Below, piece by piece: positions 23,014 through 35,110 of a DNA stretch of 64,000 nt. The translations under genes were made by a program, and so were the position numbers. Position 1 is the stretch's first letter. Each line of letters opens with the position of its first letter. Under the pieces are notes generated by a model. It worked only from the letters and a program-made list of their open reading frames with translations, ran no database searches and was not told the DNA's origin. The stretch comes from Ctena decussata (Eukaryota; Mollusca; Bivalvia; Lucinida; Lucinidae), in contig OZ022502.1 of NCBI GenBank assembly GCA_963989385.1, positions 7,656,501 through 7,720,500 on the forward strand, written 5' to 3'.

Positions 23014-23203
23014 CAACGACTTAAGTGGTTGCTATGCTGTTGCTAAGGCTGTATTTCTATGAAGGAGATTCCCTATAACTATGAAATTTGTTCTGGAGGA
23101 AGGTTTTTTTTCAGACTGTTCCCCCAGAGCAAATTTTATAGTTGTAGGGAATCTCCAACTATGAAATTTAGTCTTAGCAACAGCATAGCAACCACTTAAG
23201 TTG
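23014..23203. repeat. Palindromic MITE, about 190 bp
   Basis: caacgacttaagtggttgct, continuing atgctgttgctaag, is mirrored by cttagcaacagcatagcaac and cacttaagttgtt. The inner arms gagattccctataac and gttgtagggaatctc also pair. Confidence 0.8.
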
Positions 23204-23899
23204 TTTTATAAGTACGGGCCCTAGACCTGAGACAGTCAGTTTCAACATTCTGCTCTAAATACCAAATGGTAGAGCAAAACAATAAAGATCGAACACAAGG
23301 CTAAACAATACATGCGTAAAGAGTTCCCCGCCTTCAAAAACAGGGCGGAGGGATGCACAATCCCAAACTGTACATTAAACAGAACTTTATGAGGAGCTGC
23401 GCACTTAATGTTGCCATTTTTAATGCAATTCTATGGAATTTGAGCTTGAAAATGTCTATGTTCAAAATGCAGAAAAGTAATAAGACGTCATCAGAAGATT
23501 CTACAAAAAAACACATGCTAATTCTAAGACCATGCTCATAACACCTGCACATTTTCAAAATGATCGGTTCAAAATCATTTGAGGGGTTGCGCACACAAGA
23601 TAACCACCGCCTATACATTTTGTTAACTATTTTGCCTAAGTTCGAAACATGGAAAAACACGACTGTAATCTTAAAGTCACATCCAGCATGTGCTCGGAAG
23701 CAGCCAATCAGTGCGCTTTATTATGAGTTTGAGAATGTACTCAAGTTTTATAACCTCGGGGCCAGATGTCTTTCCAAAAACTGGATGAGCCTATTTGTCC
23801 ATTAATGGATGTTTGGTTTGGTTTACTTTTTGTTATCATTTAGTTTTAATTTAGGGAAAAAGTATCAATTTGTCTTGAACGGTCATCACTAAATCGATT

Positions 23900-23955
<56 letters not shown>

Positions 23956-23996
23956 GGGGGGCTTAAATCGATTTAAGTCAGACACATTCCAACGCC
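23204..23996. other. Non-coding stretch ending in a (GT)n microsatellite
   Basis: The overlapping open frames of 60-108 codons on both strands show no motif. A (GT)n run of about 54 bp (23901-23954) is followed by ggggggcttaaatcgattt, a junction phrase that recurs at 60833 and, altered, at 35845 and 44086; it marks the edge of a dispersed repeat family. Confidence 0.5.
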
Positions 23997-24242
23997 CAGG
24001 CCCGAGGTTATAAAACTTTTTTCATGCTCAACTCAGCCGAGCATGGAATTTTTCAGCTGATAAATATGAAAATGCCAACTAATATCGGCATTTTCATATT
24101 CATAAGCAGAGAAAATTTCATACTCAGCTAAACTAAGCAAGAAAACAACTACACTTATCAGCATTTTGCTTTTAACCATCAGGTAAAATCTCATGCTCAG
24201 CTGGGTTGAGCATGAAGAAAGTTTTGTAACCTGCGGGCCTGG
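23997..24242. repeat. Fold-back MITE, family P3
   Basis: ccaggcccgaggttataaaa, then cttttttcatgctcaactca, is mirrored by tgagcatgaagaaagttttg and taacctgcgggcctgg. The interior also contains a smaller palindrome (tgaaaatgcc with ggcattttca). A decayed half copy lies at 31050-31108. Confidence 0.8.
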
Positions 24243-26552
24243 ATTCTGTTGTGGTAAATGAACATACAAATTCTTCGGTTATTGTGAAGAATTTTTAACC
24301 TATCGACGGATTCAAAACAACAAACATGTACATCAGAATTAAATACTGGGATGAAATTAGAGGACTCTCAACATCAGGAAAAACACTAAAATGCTGTAGG
24401 AATAGTAGTCTAAGAGTGGAACTCCGTATATAGTGGAGTTGCTTATGTAACAAAAATATGCTCCCGTGTCCACTTTTTGATATTCATGGTTTATATACAT
24501 CAAAATGTTTGTCAATCTAAGTAGAGTCAGAAAATGGTTCCTGCGAATTTTTTCATGACCTTTATAAGGTCAAGGTCAAGGTCAAATGCACGGCACTATA
24601 ATTTTTCACCTTCATTTCATTTCCCTCCATTTTAAGACATTAATGTCGTGTTTCAAAGGCGTAAATGAATTAAGTTTAATGAAAATTGTCATTTGATGGA
24701 CGAAATTAGGAAAACGATAGGAAAAATTGATTTTGGAAAGCTTAAGCGAGCATTTTACGGGTATTTGCAGTACTTTTTCCACATAAATACAATGAAAATA
24801 GGGCTTTATATAAACTGAGTTGACAAAATATTCAGTTACAGACTTCGTATGGTATTATATAGCAATCCCTTAAATTATGAAAAATAGGGTTGGGCCCTAA
24901 CGAACAAAGTTGTTGCCATGGCAACCAGTATTTTCGGCCAGCAAACCTTATGTCGAATCGGATTTCTATATCCGCAATGCGCTAGCTAATTCATTTTATG
25001 GTCAACCGTTCGAGATGGAGAAATAATATGCAGAAGGCCAATAGACTGGTAACACTAAACACCTTATTTTTGTAGGTAAGTGGAAATACCGTAAGTCGAA
25101 TGGTCACACTAAACACCGTATAAACTGATATCGTAGGCGTGAGATTTCGGAGAAAGTCTAGGTTACATAAAAGCTTGCTGTACATTTCTGATTTCTCTAG
25201 TGTAGTGTAAGTGATTTACAAGCAGGTATAAGAAACGAGGTTTGAGCTAGCACAGAAATCATCTTGCTAACTAGGAAACAGCTTTTAAAGCTTAAGGCGA
25301 GAATACCAAGTAATCAAATATGACTAAGATATCTCGCCATGCTATTACATTAAGTAGCCTAAAATGTTAAAGGAAACAATATCAAAAATACAAACAGGAT
25401 CGTGTCTCTGTATCGTGCCATGCGCACTACTGCAGGGAATGCTGGTTTGTGTTCATTATAAATATGAGTCAAGAAACAAATGAGAGACATAATTTTACAT
25501 GAAAATTTTGTTTTGCTTGTAAAACCTGTCATTACTATACCAGTGTTCTAGAGGACCTGTGCCGCATTGCCGAATATTTCCGTACCTAGCCAAAAGATTC
25601 TGTGTTCTAACAAACGAACGCGAACATTTTTCTGACTGAATAGATTAATTTATACATTATATACCTAATCCTCTACTCTACCAGCAGACTGTTTCAATTT
25701 TAGGGTTTATTTCTTCTATCTGTAATAGCTGTATTGTCAATGTTCAGATCCCCGACATATTGGTATAAAAAGATGAAAGATAAAGACCTATTATCCTGCC
25801 AGTAATTGTTTCCAAATTATAAGCAAGGTGCACTCATTTCATTTCTCTACGGAGATATTATATCTATATTTTTGCAATTTGAATTTCTCAAAGACAACGT
25901 TTTGAATATATACTAATGTCTACGCTTAATACATAAGCATCGAAGTCGCGAAATTAAAAATAGGGGGTATGATGACATGGAGGATTCTAGAATTACGTGT
26001 ACTGCTCCTAAATAATTACCTGTCTTGATATCAGACATATCGGTATGGTGTAATGTGATATGTTGCAAGGTTTAGAAAAGCCTCGAAAACGTGTGCCACA
26101 TCACACGATAAATCCATATGGAAGCTATGATATAGGCTGTTTATCTCTCTATAAGAAAGACTCAAGAAGCGAACAAAAAGAGAGAAAAAAATCTGATCTG
26201 GAATGCTTATGTTGACAAAAGAGTTAAACATGCATTACGCTCTATGCAGTTCAGGATCACATTCATTATCCAAATAAATGTGTCGAACCCGCACCAGCTG
26301 TCCCAGAAAAATATATTCTTCCGCACAGATCGTTGATAAAAAGCTGTGAAAATCATGTAAATTTTTCATGGTACAATAGAAAGATAACAGTTCGATACAT
26401 TTCCTTTTAAGGACGGGGTAATATATCCACCCCGGCAGAGGGAAGAGGTAAGGCAGTGGATAGACAACCACATGTGACCTGGTTCATATCATGTTCGTAA
26501 TTGATTAACTTTTCTCTTAAGAAATGAACGTATGTTATAGCGATAATATTTT

Positions 26553-26786
26553 TCGCGACACGACAAAACCAACAAAGTGGCATTTGCGCCCAGCTCGACT
26601 CTGATCTTCCTGGGAATCCGCTCAGTTTGATCAGAGACTTCGCTGTCGGTATGGAGCTAGCATAGACCCTGAGCTACCCTCCAAGCATACAGCAAAGGCT
26701 CTGGTCAGACTGGGCGGATGCCCAAGTTGATCTGAGTCTTTACTGGGTGCACATACCACTTTGTTGGTTTTGTCGTGTCGCGGCTC
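26553..26786. repeat. Fold-back MITE, family P1, copy 4
   Basis: cgcgacacgacaaaaccaac at the left is mirrored by gttggttttgtcgtgtcgcg at the right; the inner arms hold the usual gatcagag...ctctggtcagac pairing. Inserted inside the 5-kb TIR element. Confidence 0.85.
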
Positions 26787-26889
26787 ACATATGCTTAAAG
26801 TGAAATCGCTACTTGCGAGTACAGTTGTGTTACTAGTTTGTTGAGCATAAAGATCTATTGTTTAGTATTCATTCATAAGCTTCAAGTCA

Positions 26890-28830
26890 GTTAAGAGTTG
26901 GTTGCTGAGGATTCAAACTGGTTGCTCAAGTGTAATACAAAACACGTTTTTTTTTTCTTCAAGAGAATTAAACGTCACACAGAGGACTTCAAACATTGCA
27001 ATCTAGTTCATTGCACATATAGAATGTTCTGTTTGAAATTCAGTTAAGGTTTGGGCGCTGTTTAAATTTAGTCGCTTAAGGCACATATTGGAAGCTGTGG
27101 GCGGATACATAGAGGTTTTCAAGGTATTTTTTAACTCTATCGATTTTATTTTGTCTACATAATTTGTAGGGCATAAAAGATAATCTTAGTGTTATATGGT
27201 CAAAAATTCCAAAGCTCATAAGAGTTCGTTGCTAGGGGCTCCAACCGATTGCTAAGGACACATTTATCAACAGAATGTAGAAGTCCGACAGTTTCTTACA
27301 ACACTGTCTTCATATTTTGTTTCTGGTAGAATATATTCCGGATGGATTTCAGTAAACAGTCTCGAATTCGCTAAGAGTTAGTTGCTAAGACTGGTTGCTA
27401 AGGATGCTAAGGATAAATGTATAAATAATTGTTCTAGAACAAGTGTATATCAAATAGTTTTTTTTTCATCAAATTGTTTAAGTCCAATACTTACGCTTCA
27501 AAAGTATATATACCAGCTAATATAATACATTGTAAATAGAAGATGATTTGTTTGGAATTCTCTAAATAGCTCTAAATCTGTTGGAAGATGGTTGTCAAGT
27601 GCTTAAATCTGTTGCTAAGGACAAATATATACCCATATTGTTTCAATGATTTTACAAAGTCAGCCGACAATGCTTCAAATTGTCTTCAAAGTTTGTTGCA
27701 CATAATAGATATCCCTTATGAAGTTCAGTACAATGTCTAAAATTTGTTAAGAGAAAGTTGCTAAGTGCTAAGGGTCGTTGCTATGGACAAAATATACGCC
27801 TCTTTTTCAACAATTTGTTATTGTCTGTTACTGGTTTGATAAACATAACTTACAGTTATCTATATAAACATTGATTATAGAAGATGTTTCATTTGGAATA
27901 AGCTAAAAATATCCAAATTTGTTACAAGCTGGTTGCTATGGGCTCAAACTGGTTGCTAAGGACATAAAGATACCCATATGTTTCAACAGGTTTTCAAAGT
28001 CAGACAGCTGTGCTTTAAATATTACTTCCAGTTGTCTTCGAATTTTGTTGCTCATAACAGATATCCAGAATGAAAGTAAATCAAAAGTCTATAATCTGTT
28101 GATAGGAAGTTGCTAAGGACTAAAATTGGTTGCTAAGGACAAATGTATAGACTGGTTTGTCAACAGTTTGCTAAAATCCATTACTTGTTTGTTAAATATA
28201 ACTAATAATTGTCTGCATAATACATGGATAATAGAAGATATCTCATTTGGAAATAAGTAAAAATAATCCAAATTTATTAAACGGTGGTTGCCATGGGCTC
28301 AAACTGGTTGCTAAGGACACATAGATACCTATATGTTTCAACAGATTTTCATAGTCAGACAGCTGTGCTTTAAATATTCCTTTCAACTGTCTTTATAGTT
28401 TGTTGCTCATAACAGATATCCAGAATGAAAGTCAATCTAAAGTCTAGAATCTGTTGATTGAAAGTTGCTAAGGACTGAAACTGGTTGCTAAGGACAAACG
28501 TATACGCAGGTTTTTCAACACATTGTTAATTTTCGTGACTTGTTTGTTAAATATTACTTACAATTGTCTGCATAACACATTGCAAATAGAAGATGTCTCA
28601 TTTGGAATTCAATCAAAAGTTCCAAATTTGTTACAAAAGATGGTTGCTATGGGCTGGAACTGGTTGCTAAGACAAATATATATGCATCTTTTCATCCAAT
28701 TGAAAATCTATCAGCTGTCCTTTAAATATTTACAACAGTTTTTATCACGATTTATTACACATAATAGCTATTCTTCGTGGAATCAAATTTGTTAAAGGTT
28801 GGTTGCTAAGGGCTGAAACTGGTTGCCAAG
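26890..28830. repeat. Satellite-like array, about 175-bp units with dimeric order
   Basis: The motif pair ggttgctatgggctcaaact and ggttgctaaggac recurs near 27586, 27756, 27928, 28105, 28285, 28463, 28639 and 28798, spaced mostly 170-180 bp, with earlier decayed units at 26901, 27226 and 27378. Units two apart are more alike (27928 with 28285, 28105 with 28463), so a period of about 357 bp is superimposed. No coding potential. Confidence 0.7.
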
Positions 28831-29497
28831 AATAAAGATATACACATTTCCTTCTTAAAAATTACAGGAGTCCAACATCTATGCTCAAAACAAACCGTTT
28901 CGCATATAACAATCAAGATTTACTGTCTCCAAACCCATCAGGTTTGCACAACAAACTCCAATGCTTATCTTTAAAATGCCTAGTTTTTAGAAATATGCTT
29001 GCATAAATCTGATGCCATGGCAACGGATTTGATAATTAAGATATAATCTTGAATACAATGGCCTGCTGAATTATTTTAACCGTAAGAATGATCTGAGAAA
29101 TGCCATATCAAATGCACGTTAAACGAAACAATAATCAGAGTGTTTATATTTATATATTTTCTTTCGACCTTTAGTGAAATGACCTTGACCTTGCCACACT
29201 AGCGGTCAAAGTCAATTGTAAAATGAATTTTTAATTACAAACATTTATTTTCTTTCGATAATACCAAAATTTAGTCCCATATCGTACACTGTGCCCACCA
29301 TAAATCACGACGTTTAAAGTTTTCCTTTCTATTTTGAAGCGGTGACCTTTGACCTTTGACCTTGACCTTGAAAAGTGATAGAAAAAATTCGCAGGAACCA
29401 TTTTTGAAAACTACTTGTCAAAACAAACATTTTGGTATATAACATTCCTGATTAACAAAAAGTGGACACGGGATTACATAAGCAACTCCACTAATAG

Positions 29498-29575
29498 TTG
29501 CAGCCCTGGTAGCTCAGTGGGTTAAACGCTTGCCTGTTGACCGAGAGGTTCTGGGTTCGATTTCCGCCGGCGGAA
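29498..29575 (+). repeat. tRNA-like SINE head
   Basis: gccctggtagctcagtgggt resembles an A-box region and ggttctgggttcgatttccg an almost perfect B box. The anticodon arm does not fold well (no U33 in a 7-nt loop) and no 3' CCA-type acceptor pairing is convincing, so a SINE or tRNA pseudogene is likelier than a tRNA gene. It starts directly at the right tip of the 5-kb element. Confidence 0.5.
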
Positions 29576-29654
29576 TTCCTTTTAACAGTAAACGGGGTTT
29601 CATTACACATAGCTTTTCATTATTGTCATCTCATCGTACTGATACGATTGAAAT

Positions 29655-29890
29655 GAGCCGCGACACGAGAAAACCAACAATGTGGTTATGCGCCCAGCGC
29701 AGACTCAGATCAGCCTGGGCATCCGCCTAGTCTGATCAGACACTTCACTAAGCGCTTAAAGGGTAGCTAAGGGTCTAAGCTACCTCCATGCGGACAGCGA
29801 AGACTCTGATCAGACTGGGCGGATGCCCAGGCTGATCTGAGTCTGCGCTGGGCGCACAACCACATTGTTGGTTTTGTCGTGTCGCGGCTC
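29655..29890. repeat. Fold-back MITE, family P1, copy 5
   Basis: Full-length palindrome from gagccgcgacacgagaaaac to ttttgtcgtgtcgcggctc, with clean internal arms (cagatcagcctgggcatccg and its inverse). Confidence 0.9.
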
Positions 29891-30179
29891 AAATACTGTT
29901 GAAAAGGTGTCTACGTAAAATTGCCAGTCATTCATCCACCCATCCATCCATCCATCCGTAAAATTGCAGGAACAACGGCCATATATCACTACATGACTGT
30001 CATGCTAGACCTATACTATCAAACCAAAATTCGAACAAAGTCACATGTTGTTTGTACGTGATGGATGGAGCTTGGGTTCGATTCAAACTCTGATCTAGCT
30101 TCCCCGACAGATTTTGAATTGTTTCCTACCTATGTTGGTCTCAGCCATTAATCCTATTACCTCAAAGCGGAAGGACGAA

Positions 30180-30870
30180 AATAAAAGTGGTCAAAGTAAA
30201 TGTCACAAATCATAAGTCCAAAATAGTAGGTCATTTAAACATAGACAATTCCGGAATATTTTAGATACACAGGCATGGACCCCAAAACAGAGGTGTGGTC
30301 ATGTGCGCGCTGGTATTAAGCATCACTTGCCTATAATACACCCGCCATATGTATGAGTCAACGAAAATGAAAGTCCAGTATTTGAAAGCTAAACTAAGCT
30401 TCGGCTGAGACCATCAAATCAGAAATTAGTTTAGAAACGGCCACAGTGTAGGTATCAACAAGGTCAGGGTGTCTCCCATAAAACTATTTAACTGTCGACA
30501 CAAACTTTACTTTATGATAACCCTGCTTCAACAGTTTAGTTTATGAGTGAATAGCTTCCTCTTTCAACAAAGCCTTGATATTTGAAACAGACCCTAGCAT
30601 AGCGGACTAGCTGAGAAACATAAGCTCCGTATGCAGGAGCCGAAGGGATATTACTACTCAAAAACGGAAAGTTAACTATGGGAAAATTTAAGTCGTCCCT
30701 CTTGTCATAAAGCCTAGTATCAAGCGTTCTATTGTCAATATAGAGATACCAATCTAAGTATGAGACAGATGAACTGGACTCTGTGGTGTCTTAAATTTCA
30801 AATTCACATGGATAGATGAGGTCAATAAACTCCGAAGTCTTTGGATTATTCAGAGACAAAACATCATATA
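30180..30870 (-). mobile_element. RT-like retroelement fragment, family Q, copy 1
   Basis: Read on the minus strand, broken frames give IYPCEFEI, YLDWYLYIDN, RLYDKRDDLNFPIVNFPF, SAPAYGAYVSQLVRYARVCF, KLLKQGYHKVK and a His/Val-rich end. The same order is found at 44620-45215 and, on the plus strand with a YLDD box, at 41786-42392. I take this as the C-terminal part of a reverse transcriptase ('RT-like') of unresolved class, perhaps Penelope-related. About 200 bp of shared 3' non-coding sequence (30180-30380) is included. Stops and frameshifts make it inactive. Confidence 0.65.
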
Positions 30871-31049
30871 TGTACATATATATAATTTCTGTGAAAGGTG
30901 TTTATTACCTTCTTTTAAGACCTTTGTATAAACCCCGTTTCATACTCCTAAAGAAACAAGTCGGCAAGTAAGAACTGTTGTAATGAACGTGAAACCATAT
31001 ATCCCTTATGAATCAACATCGAAGATGAACGCATAGCAAAACCAAGCAG

Positions 31050-31215
31050 CCCTGGCCCCGAGGTTATAAAACTTTTTTCATGCTCCACTCAGCTGACTTG
31101 CTGTAAATAGCAAATCTATTATTTTTCTTTTCTTTCTCCCTCTCTCTGTGAGAGGGCTCGATAGAGACTAAAATACCGTCTCAAAGAGGCGTTAAACCAA
31201 AAACAATGAACCAAA
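31050..31215. repeat. P3 MITE half copy followed by SINE tail
   Basis: 31050-31108 repeats ggccccgaggttataaaact of the element at 23997. 31120-31215 (tctttctccctctctctgtg, then ccgtctcaaagaggcgttaaacc) resembles the SINE tail at 46880-46980. Confidence 0.5.
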
Positions 31216-31246
31216 AAATCTTAAAAGTGATACCTCCTTCTTGATC

Positions 31247-32887
31247 CTATAGAATACCTCTAAGGAGAACAAAATCTTTAATTCTGTTTGGCAAGTCTGC
31301 ATTATCGATAAATGAATGCAGCTGGCGTCTCTTGAAATGTTTGCGAATGACATCTCTACAAGACAGTGCGAGAGGCCGTGGGCAAGAGAGAACCAGATGC
31401 AAATATTCAAGTTCCACGCTGTACAGGGGTTTCTCCAGAGCTTTGTTGAGCGCTTTGATGCTTACAGGAAATCCACTTTCTATCAAAAGTGGTCCGAAAT
31501 AGTTTAAGGGATCATTGACGTCATATTCTACACCAAGAAGTGAATGAAGCTCATTATCCATTAAAACTTCTCCATCAAGGCGGTGAAATGGTGCTTGATT
31601 TTTTAAAAATTCATCCAGATTTATGGCTAATTCAACAGCAGCTTTATTTAGATCCAGAGATGGATTCTCGCGAATTAACAGTATAACAGTTTGACGCATT
31701 TTCTTGAGTGGTAGTATTTCATATCTCGCCTTAAGAAGGTGTACCAGGGGAGTTTCACCTAAAACCATATCGTCTACATCTGTTCCAATTTCTAATAAAC
31801 ATTCAACCTCGTCAGGGTTATCAATCACACTGGTATGAAGACGACATTTTTTGTAATTAGCTTCTTGTGCTTCTTGTATAAGAGGGGATGCTTTCAACTT
31901 CGACTTAATTTCTTCAGCGCGATCATCTAGACCTTTATTTAGTAGAGATAAACCAAACAGGCCGAATGGCTGTGGAAGATTACGCGGTAAATTAAGAGCA
32001 TCTGAGCATTCAGTCCTATGAAGTAAGTTACAAAAAAAAGACAGCCGTCTCAAAATATTATTATCAAATGTCATAGATAAGTCTTGAGTTATTTCATGTA
32101 ATATGCTGGGCTGGTCATATATAACAGCAGATAAAGCACACTGTTCCAAAATAGCTGGTGATTTTATTTCTTTATTTCGTCGAATGTATTTTACTATTTC
32201 TTCCTGTATGTCTCTCTGACTGTGTTTGAATGCATGTTCCAAAGTTTTATCGACTTGCTTATACATGAGTTCAGAATGAAGAAGGTTCTTTAGCATCGCC
32301 ATCTTTTGTTTTCTTATACAATAAAGAATTGGGGAAACTGTCTCAATTTCTAAATAAAACGTTTTGTTTCTCCTCGATCTTCGAGAAAATATAATATTTT
32401 TGACCATATCGGACTTTAAGAAGTTTATGTCCGCGTCCCGTAGAAGTAAATTGACAATAGTTATGTTTCCCTTTAAAATAGCCAGTCCAAATGGGCTTAA
32501 ACTAAATATTCCGCTTACTTGATGTCGTGCGTTTTTCAAATAATCAATTGCCTATTCAGAGCCAACAACGGCTGCAATGTGTGCAGCAGTAATGTAAGAT
32601 TTCCTCACATAAATTTTATCAACCGCATCAACATGAGGACACTTCCCATTCATAATATTTTCCAGTGTTTTGTTATACACTTCTTCATCCAAATCCCCAT
32701 TTTCTGCTATATAATTTAAATACTCATGCTCAAAACCACACTCACACAGTCGGTATGAGTTATTAGACTGGTAAAATATTGTTTGAAATGAGAACCTACG
32801 GTTATAATCGAAACCTGGTATAAAATTATTTGAAACTACATTCCAAAACAAGACTTTAGTATTCATCATTTGTTTAAAAAAAGACAT
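31247..32887 (-). pseudogene. Ankyrin/SOCS-box-like gene copy C with one in-frame TAG
   Basis: From the Met near 32887 the frame is homologous to copies A and D over its whole length of about 546 codons. The Cys/His module (YRLCECGFEHEY, then GKCPHVD), the GIFSLSPFGLAIL ankyrin region, the VGTDVDDMVLGETPLVHLL-type repeat, NYFGPLLIESGFPV and the SOCS box (PLALSCRDVIRKHFKRRQL, then LPNRIKDFVLL) are all present. The only disruption seen is a TAG at 32552-32554 (codon 112), where copies A and D have a Gln codon (GTEQA). A single CAG to TAG change explains it, so the copy could be a recent pseudogene, a polymorphic null, or a sequencing error. Without the stop it would be as intact as D. It gives a 111-residue N-terminal fragment, or a 430-codon downstream frame. 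Confidence 0.8.
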
Positions 32888-33756
32888 ACATATTTTACAC
32901 TGCGTATATTAAATATTAGCAATTCATTGTTTGAAAGTTCGCTGACATAATTTGAGTCTTTACTATTCTATTCATACACAACTTAATGCTTAAGGGTAAT
33001 GAACTCTCCCAAATGTAACTCCACCACCAGGAAACTTTTTGTGACCATGCACTTTGGAATTATTCTTTTTTCCAGAGAGAGCATTGTTCTTGTTTTTCTT
33101 TTCTAGTTTTTAACAAACACTGTATATAAAATGGGTAACAACTTCATTCCGGTAAAATTACTTCCCCTGGATCTGTTCCTTTTCACCTAAAACAATGAAA
33201 AACTAACTGTCACTTTTTCTCGTTTCTTTCATGTAATCTCATTTCATATACTAGTTTATAGGTCACACTGTCCGTTTCAGCTGATTTCTCTTCTATCACA
33301 GAACGGTTTTCTGAAATGATAATAATCGTTCAGTTCTCATAACGATGTTTTGATGATATAATAAGGACAATGTTGTTTTTAAATGAAATGCATTAAAAAT
33401 TGAATCTTTTTTTACGAAATACCGGAAGAGACATATCATGTATATTTTTAAATTTTGCTTCGTGACTAAGAGTTTTTTTTTATCTTATTCGTGGCCATAC
33501 ATAGATAATTTGTGGCGACGAATTAATAACTCGCGTCCCCAAATTAAAAACTATACTTCACATGTCCCTTCCGGGTTCCGTACTGTTTATCAGTAGCATG
33601 CTATCTTTTTGTCAAAAGAAAAAAAAATATGAAGTGTTAAGTTTGAACTATGAACTATGAATTGTAAAGTCACTACCGGTCTTTCGTACCAAGGGCACAG
33701 TTATTCAATCTTTATAATGCATCTTAATATGGAACCATGCTAAATCTACTTTACAC
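32888..33756. other. Upstream region of copy C, non-coding
   Basis: No convincing promoter or splice acceptor like those before A and D was recognised on the minus strand. The 3' part is plain AT-rich DNA. Confidence 0.4.
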
Positions 33757-33902
33757 TGGTTGGTTGGTTGTTTTGGGTTAAACGGCCCCACGCCGCACCT
33801 ACTGCAAGCACAGTAGGCCCATGCCCTACCTTTATCCTAATAAGTAGAACGCCCTGGCACTGGAAGTTATAACCAGCGCTATCACTCGACTACCACCCCA
33901 TC
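33757..33902 (-). repeat. tRNA-derived SINE, family S3
   Basis: On the minus strand it begins tggggtggtagtcgagtgat (A-box-like) and ends ccgtttaacccaaaacaacc, then aaccaacc, a typical AACC-type SINE tail. The same tail type is seen at 46960-46980. Confidence 0.65.
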
Positions 33903-34129
33903 TACCTTATACGCTCAAAACTGATTTAATTAGCCTCATGAAAAGGTTTAAATAATGTTACTTTCTACATATAGCAAATATCTCCAAATTGAGATAAAAC
34001 TATGTTCTTTTACTTACATGGCCTCTCTCTCTCTCCACTTAAAATGTGTAAGTGTGTGTATTTCAATCAAATTTTTCATTCCTTTTAAAGTTAACACGAG
34101 TATTGAATAACTGTGTGTACATTGAAACA

Positions 34130-34540
34130 TTTTTGTGTCGCGACGTGAGAGATTGAGACTTGAACATGCGCAAAAGTTGACATCTCAGATCAGCCTGCGC
34201 ATCCGTACTGTTTTAGCAGCCTTCCTTGTTCGTATTCAACAATCTGGGAAACCCTGATTACTTTTTAAAGCTGGTCTTAAATGTCGATTCTTTGTTTGCC
34301 ACTGGGCACCTTTTTCGTGACACTCCATTCGGTTTTAAAGAAAGAAAAGCCTTTTTGAATAAAACTACGCGATTTGACGTTTTATGAAACGAGGACGTGT
34401 TCGCTTCAGCTTAGGTTTTGCGAAACTTCACTGAGGTGAAAATTCAACTGTCGTGAAAAACTTATTGCCTGCATCAATTTTAGGAACCATTGTGACAATT
34501 CCTAAAATTGAAAACATCGCAAATATTTCGTAAAGTGCTT
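34130..34540 (+). repeat. Dispersed repeat R1, copy 1
   Basis: The segment (atctcagatcagcctgcgca, then gatttgacgttttatgaaac, ctgtcgtgaaaaacttattg, ctgcatcaattttaggaacc) recurs in inverted orientation at 45730-46200. Both copies show P1-like arm fragments at one end, so R1 may be a longer, older relative of the P1 MITE. Confidence 0.55.
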
Positions 34541-34572
34541 ACTATTCGTGAAATAAAAAGCATATATATATG

Positions 34573-35110
34573 CATTGAGAAGAACTCAATATACGACATG
34601 TACTGCATTATCCGCTAACGTTATCAGTGCTACTCGAACAATCTTTTTGGGGGTTGCCTTGGGTGCGCAGTTGATAGCGGTGACGGGTAGTGCAGCGCCA
34701 GGCGGAGTTTTCGAGGTCGTGAGTTCGAATGACGCATGGGCCCATAAAAATAGTTTTCAGCATTTACTGGCATAATTGATTTATTATGTCTCTCTATACC
34801 AATGTCAGTTATAATCTGTATCAGTTTCGATCCTATGTAGCTCGAAAGTGCTGTTGTGTGAAATTATATTTCCCTAACACCACATATTTATCTAATTTTA
34901 CTTGATCCTCTGGTTCCGGCAGGCTGTCATTTGCGACCGGAATAGATGCAACGCATTGAGAAGAACTCAATATACGACGTGTATTGCATTATCCGCTACC
35001 TATATCAGTGCTACTCGAACAATCTTTTTTGGGGTTGTCTCGGTAGCGCAGCAGGTAGAGGTGACGGTTAGTGCAGTGATAGGCGGAGATATCGAGGTTG
35101 TGAGTAAGCT
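34573..35110 (+). repeat. Two tandemly placed SINE-like copies, family S4
   Basis: gcattgagaagaactcaata, continuing with tatcagtgctactcgaacaa and a tRNA-like piece (tcggtagcgcagcaggtaga in the second copy), occurs at 34573-34745 and again at 34952-35110. The second copy keeps the better A-box-like sequence. About 200 bp of unrelated DNA separates them. Confidence 0.6.

Larger units (their letters stand above)
24428..29497. mobile_element. TIR element of about 5 kb carrying a satellite array
   Basis: The left end tagtggagttgcttatgtaa, followed by ctcccgtgtccactttttg, the AATGTTTG-containing tract, aatggttcctgcgaattttt and aaggtcaaggtcaaggtc, reappears inverted at about 29330-29497 in the same order. 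Such long, collinear inverted ends mark a large non-autonomous DNA element. The interior has no transposase-like frame. It contains a perfect X-box palindrome (24912-24925), a P1 MITE (26553) and an array of about 175-bp units (26890-28830). Confidence 0.65.
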
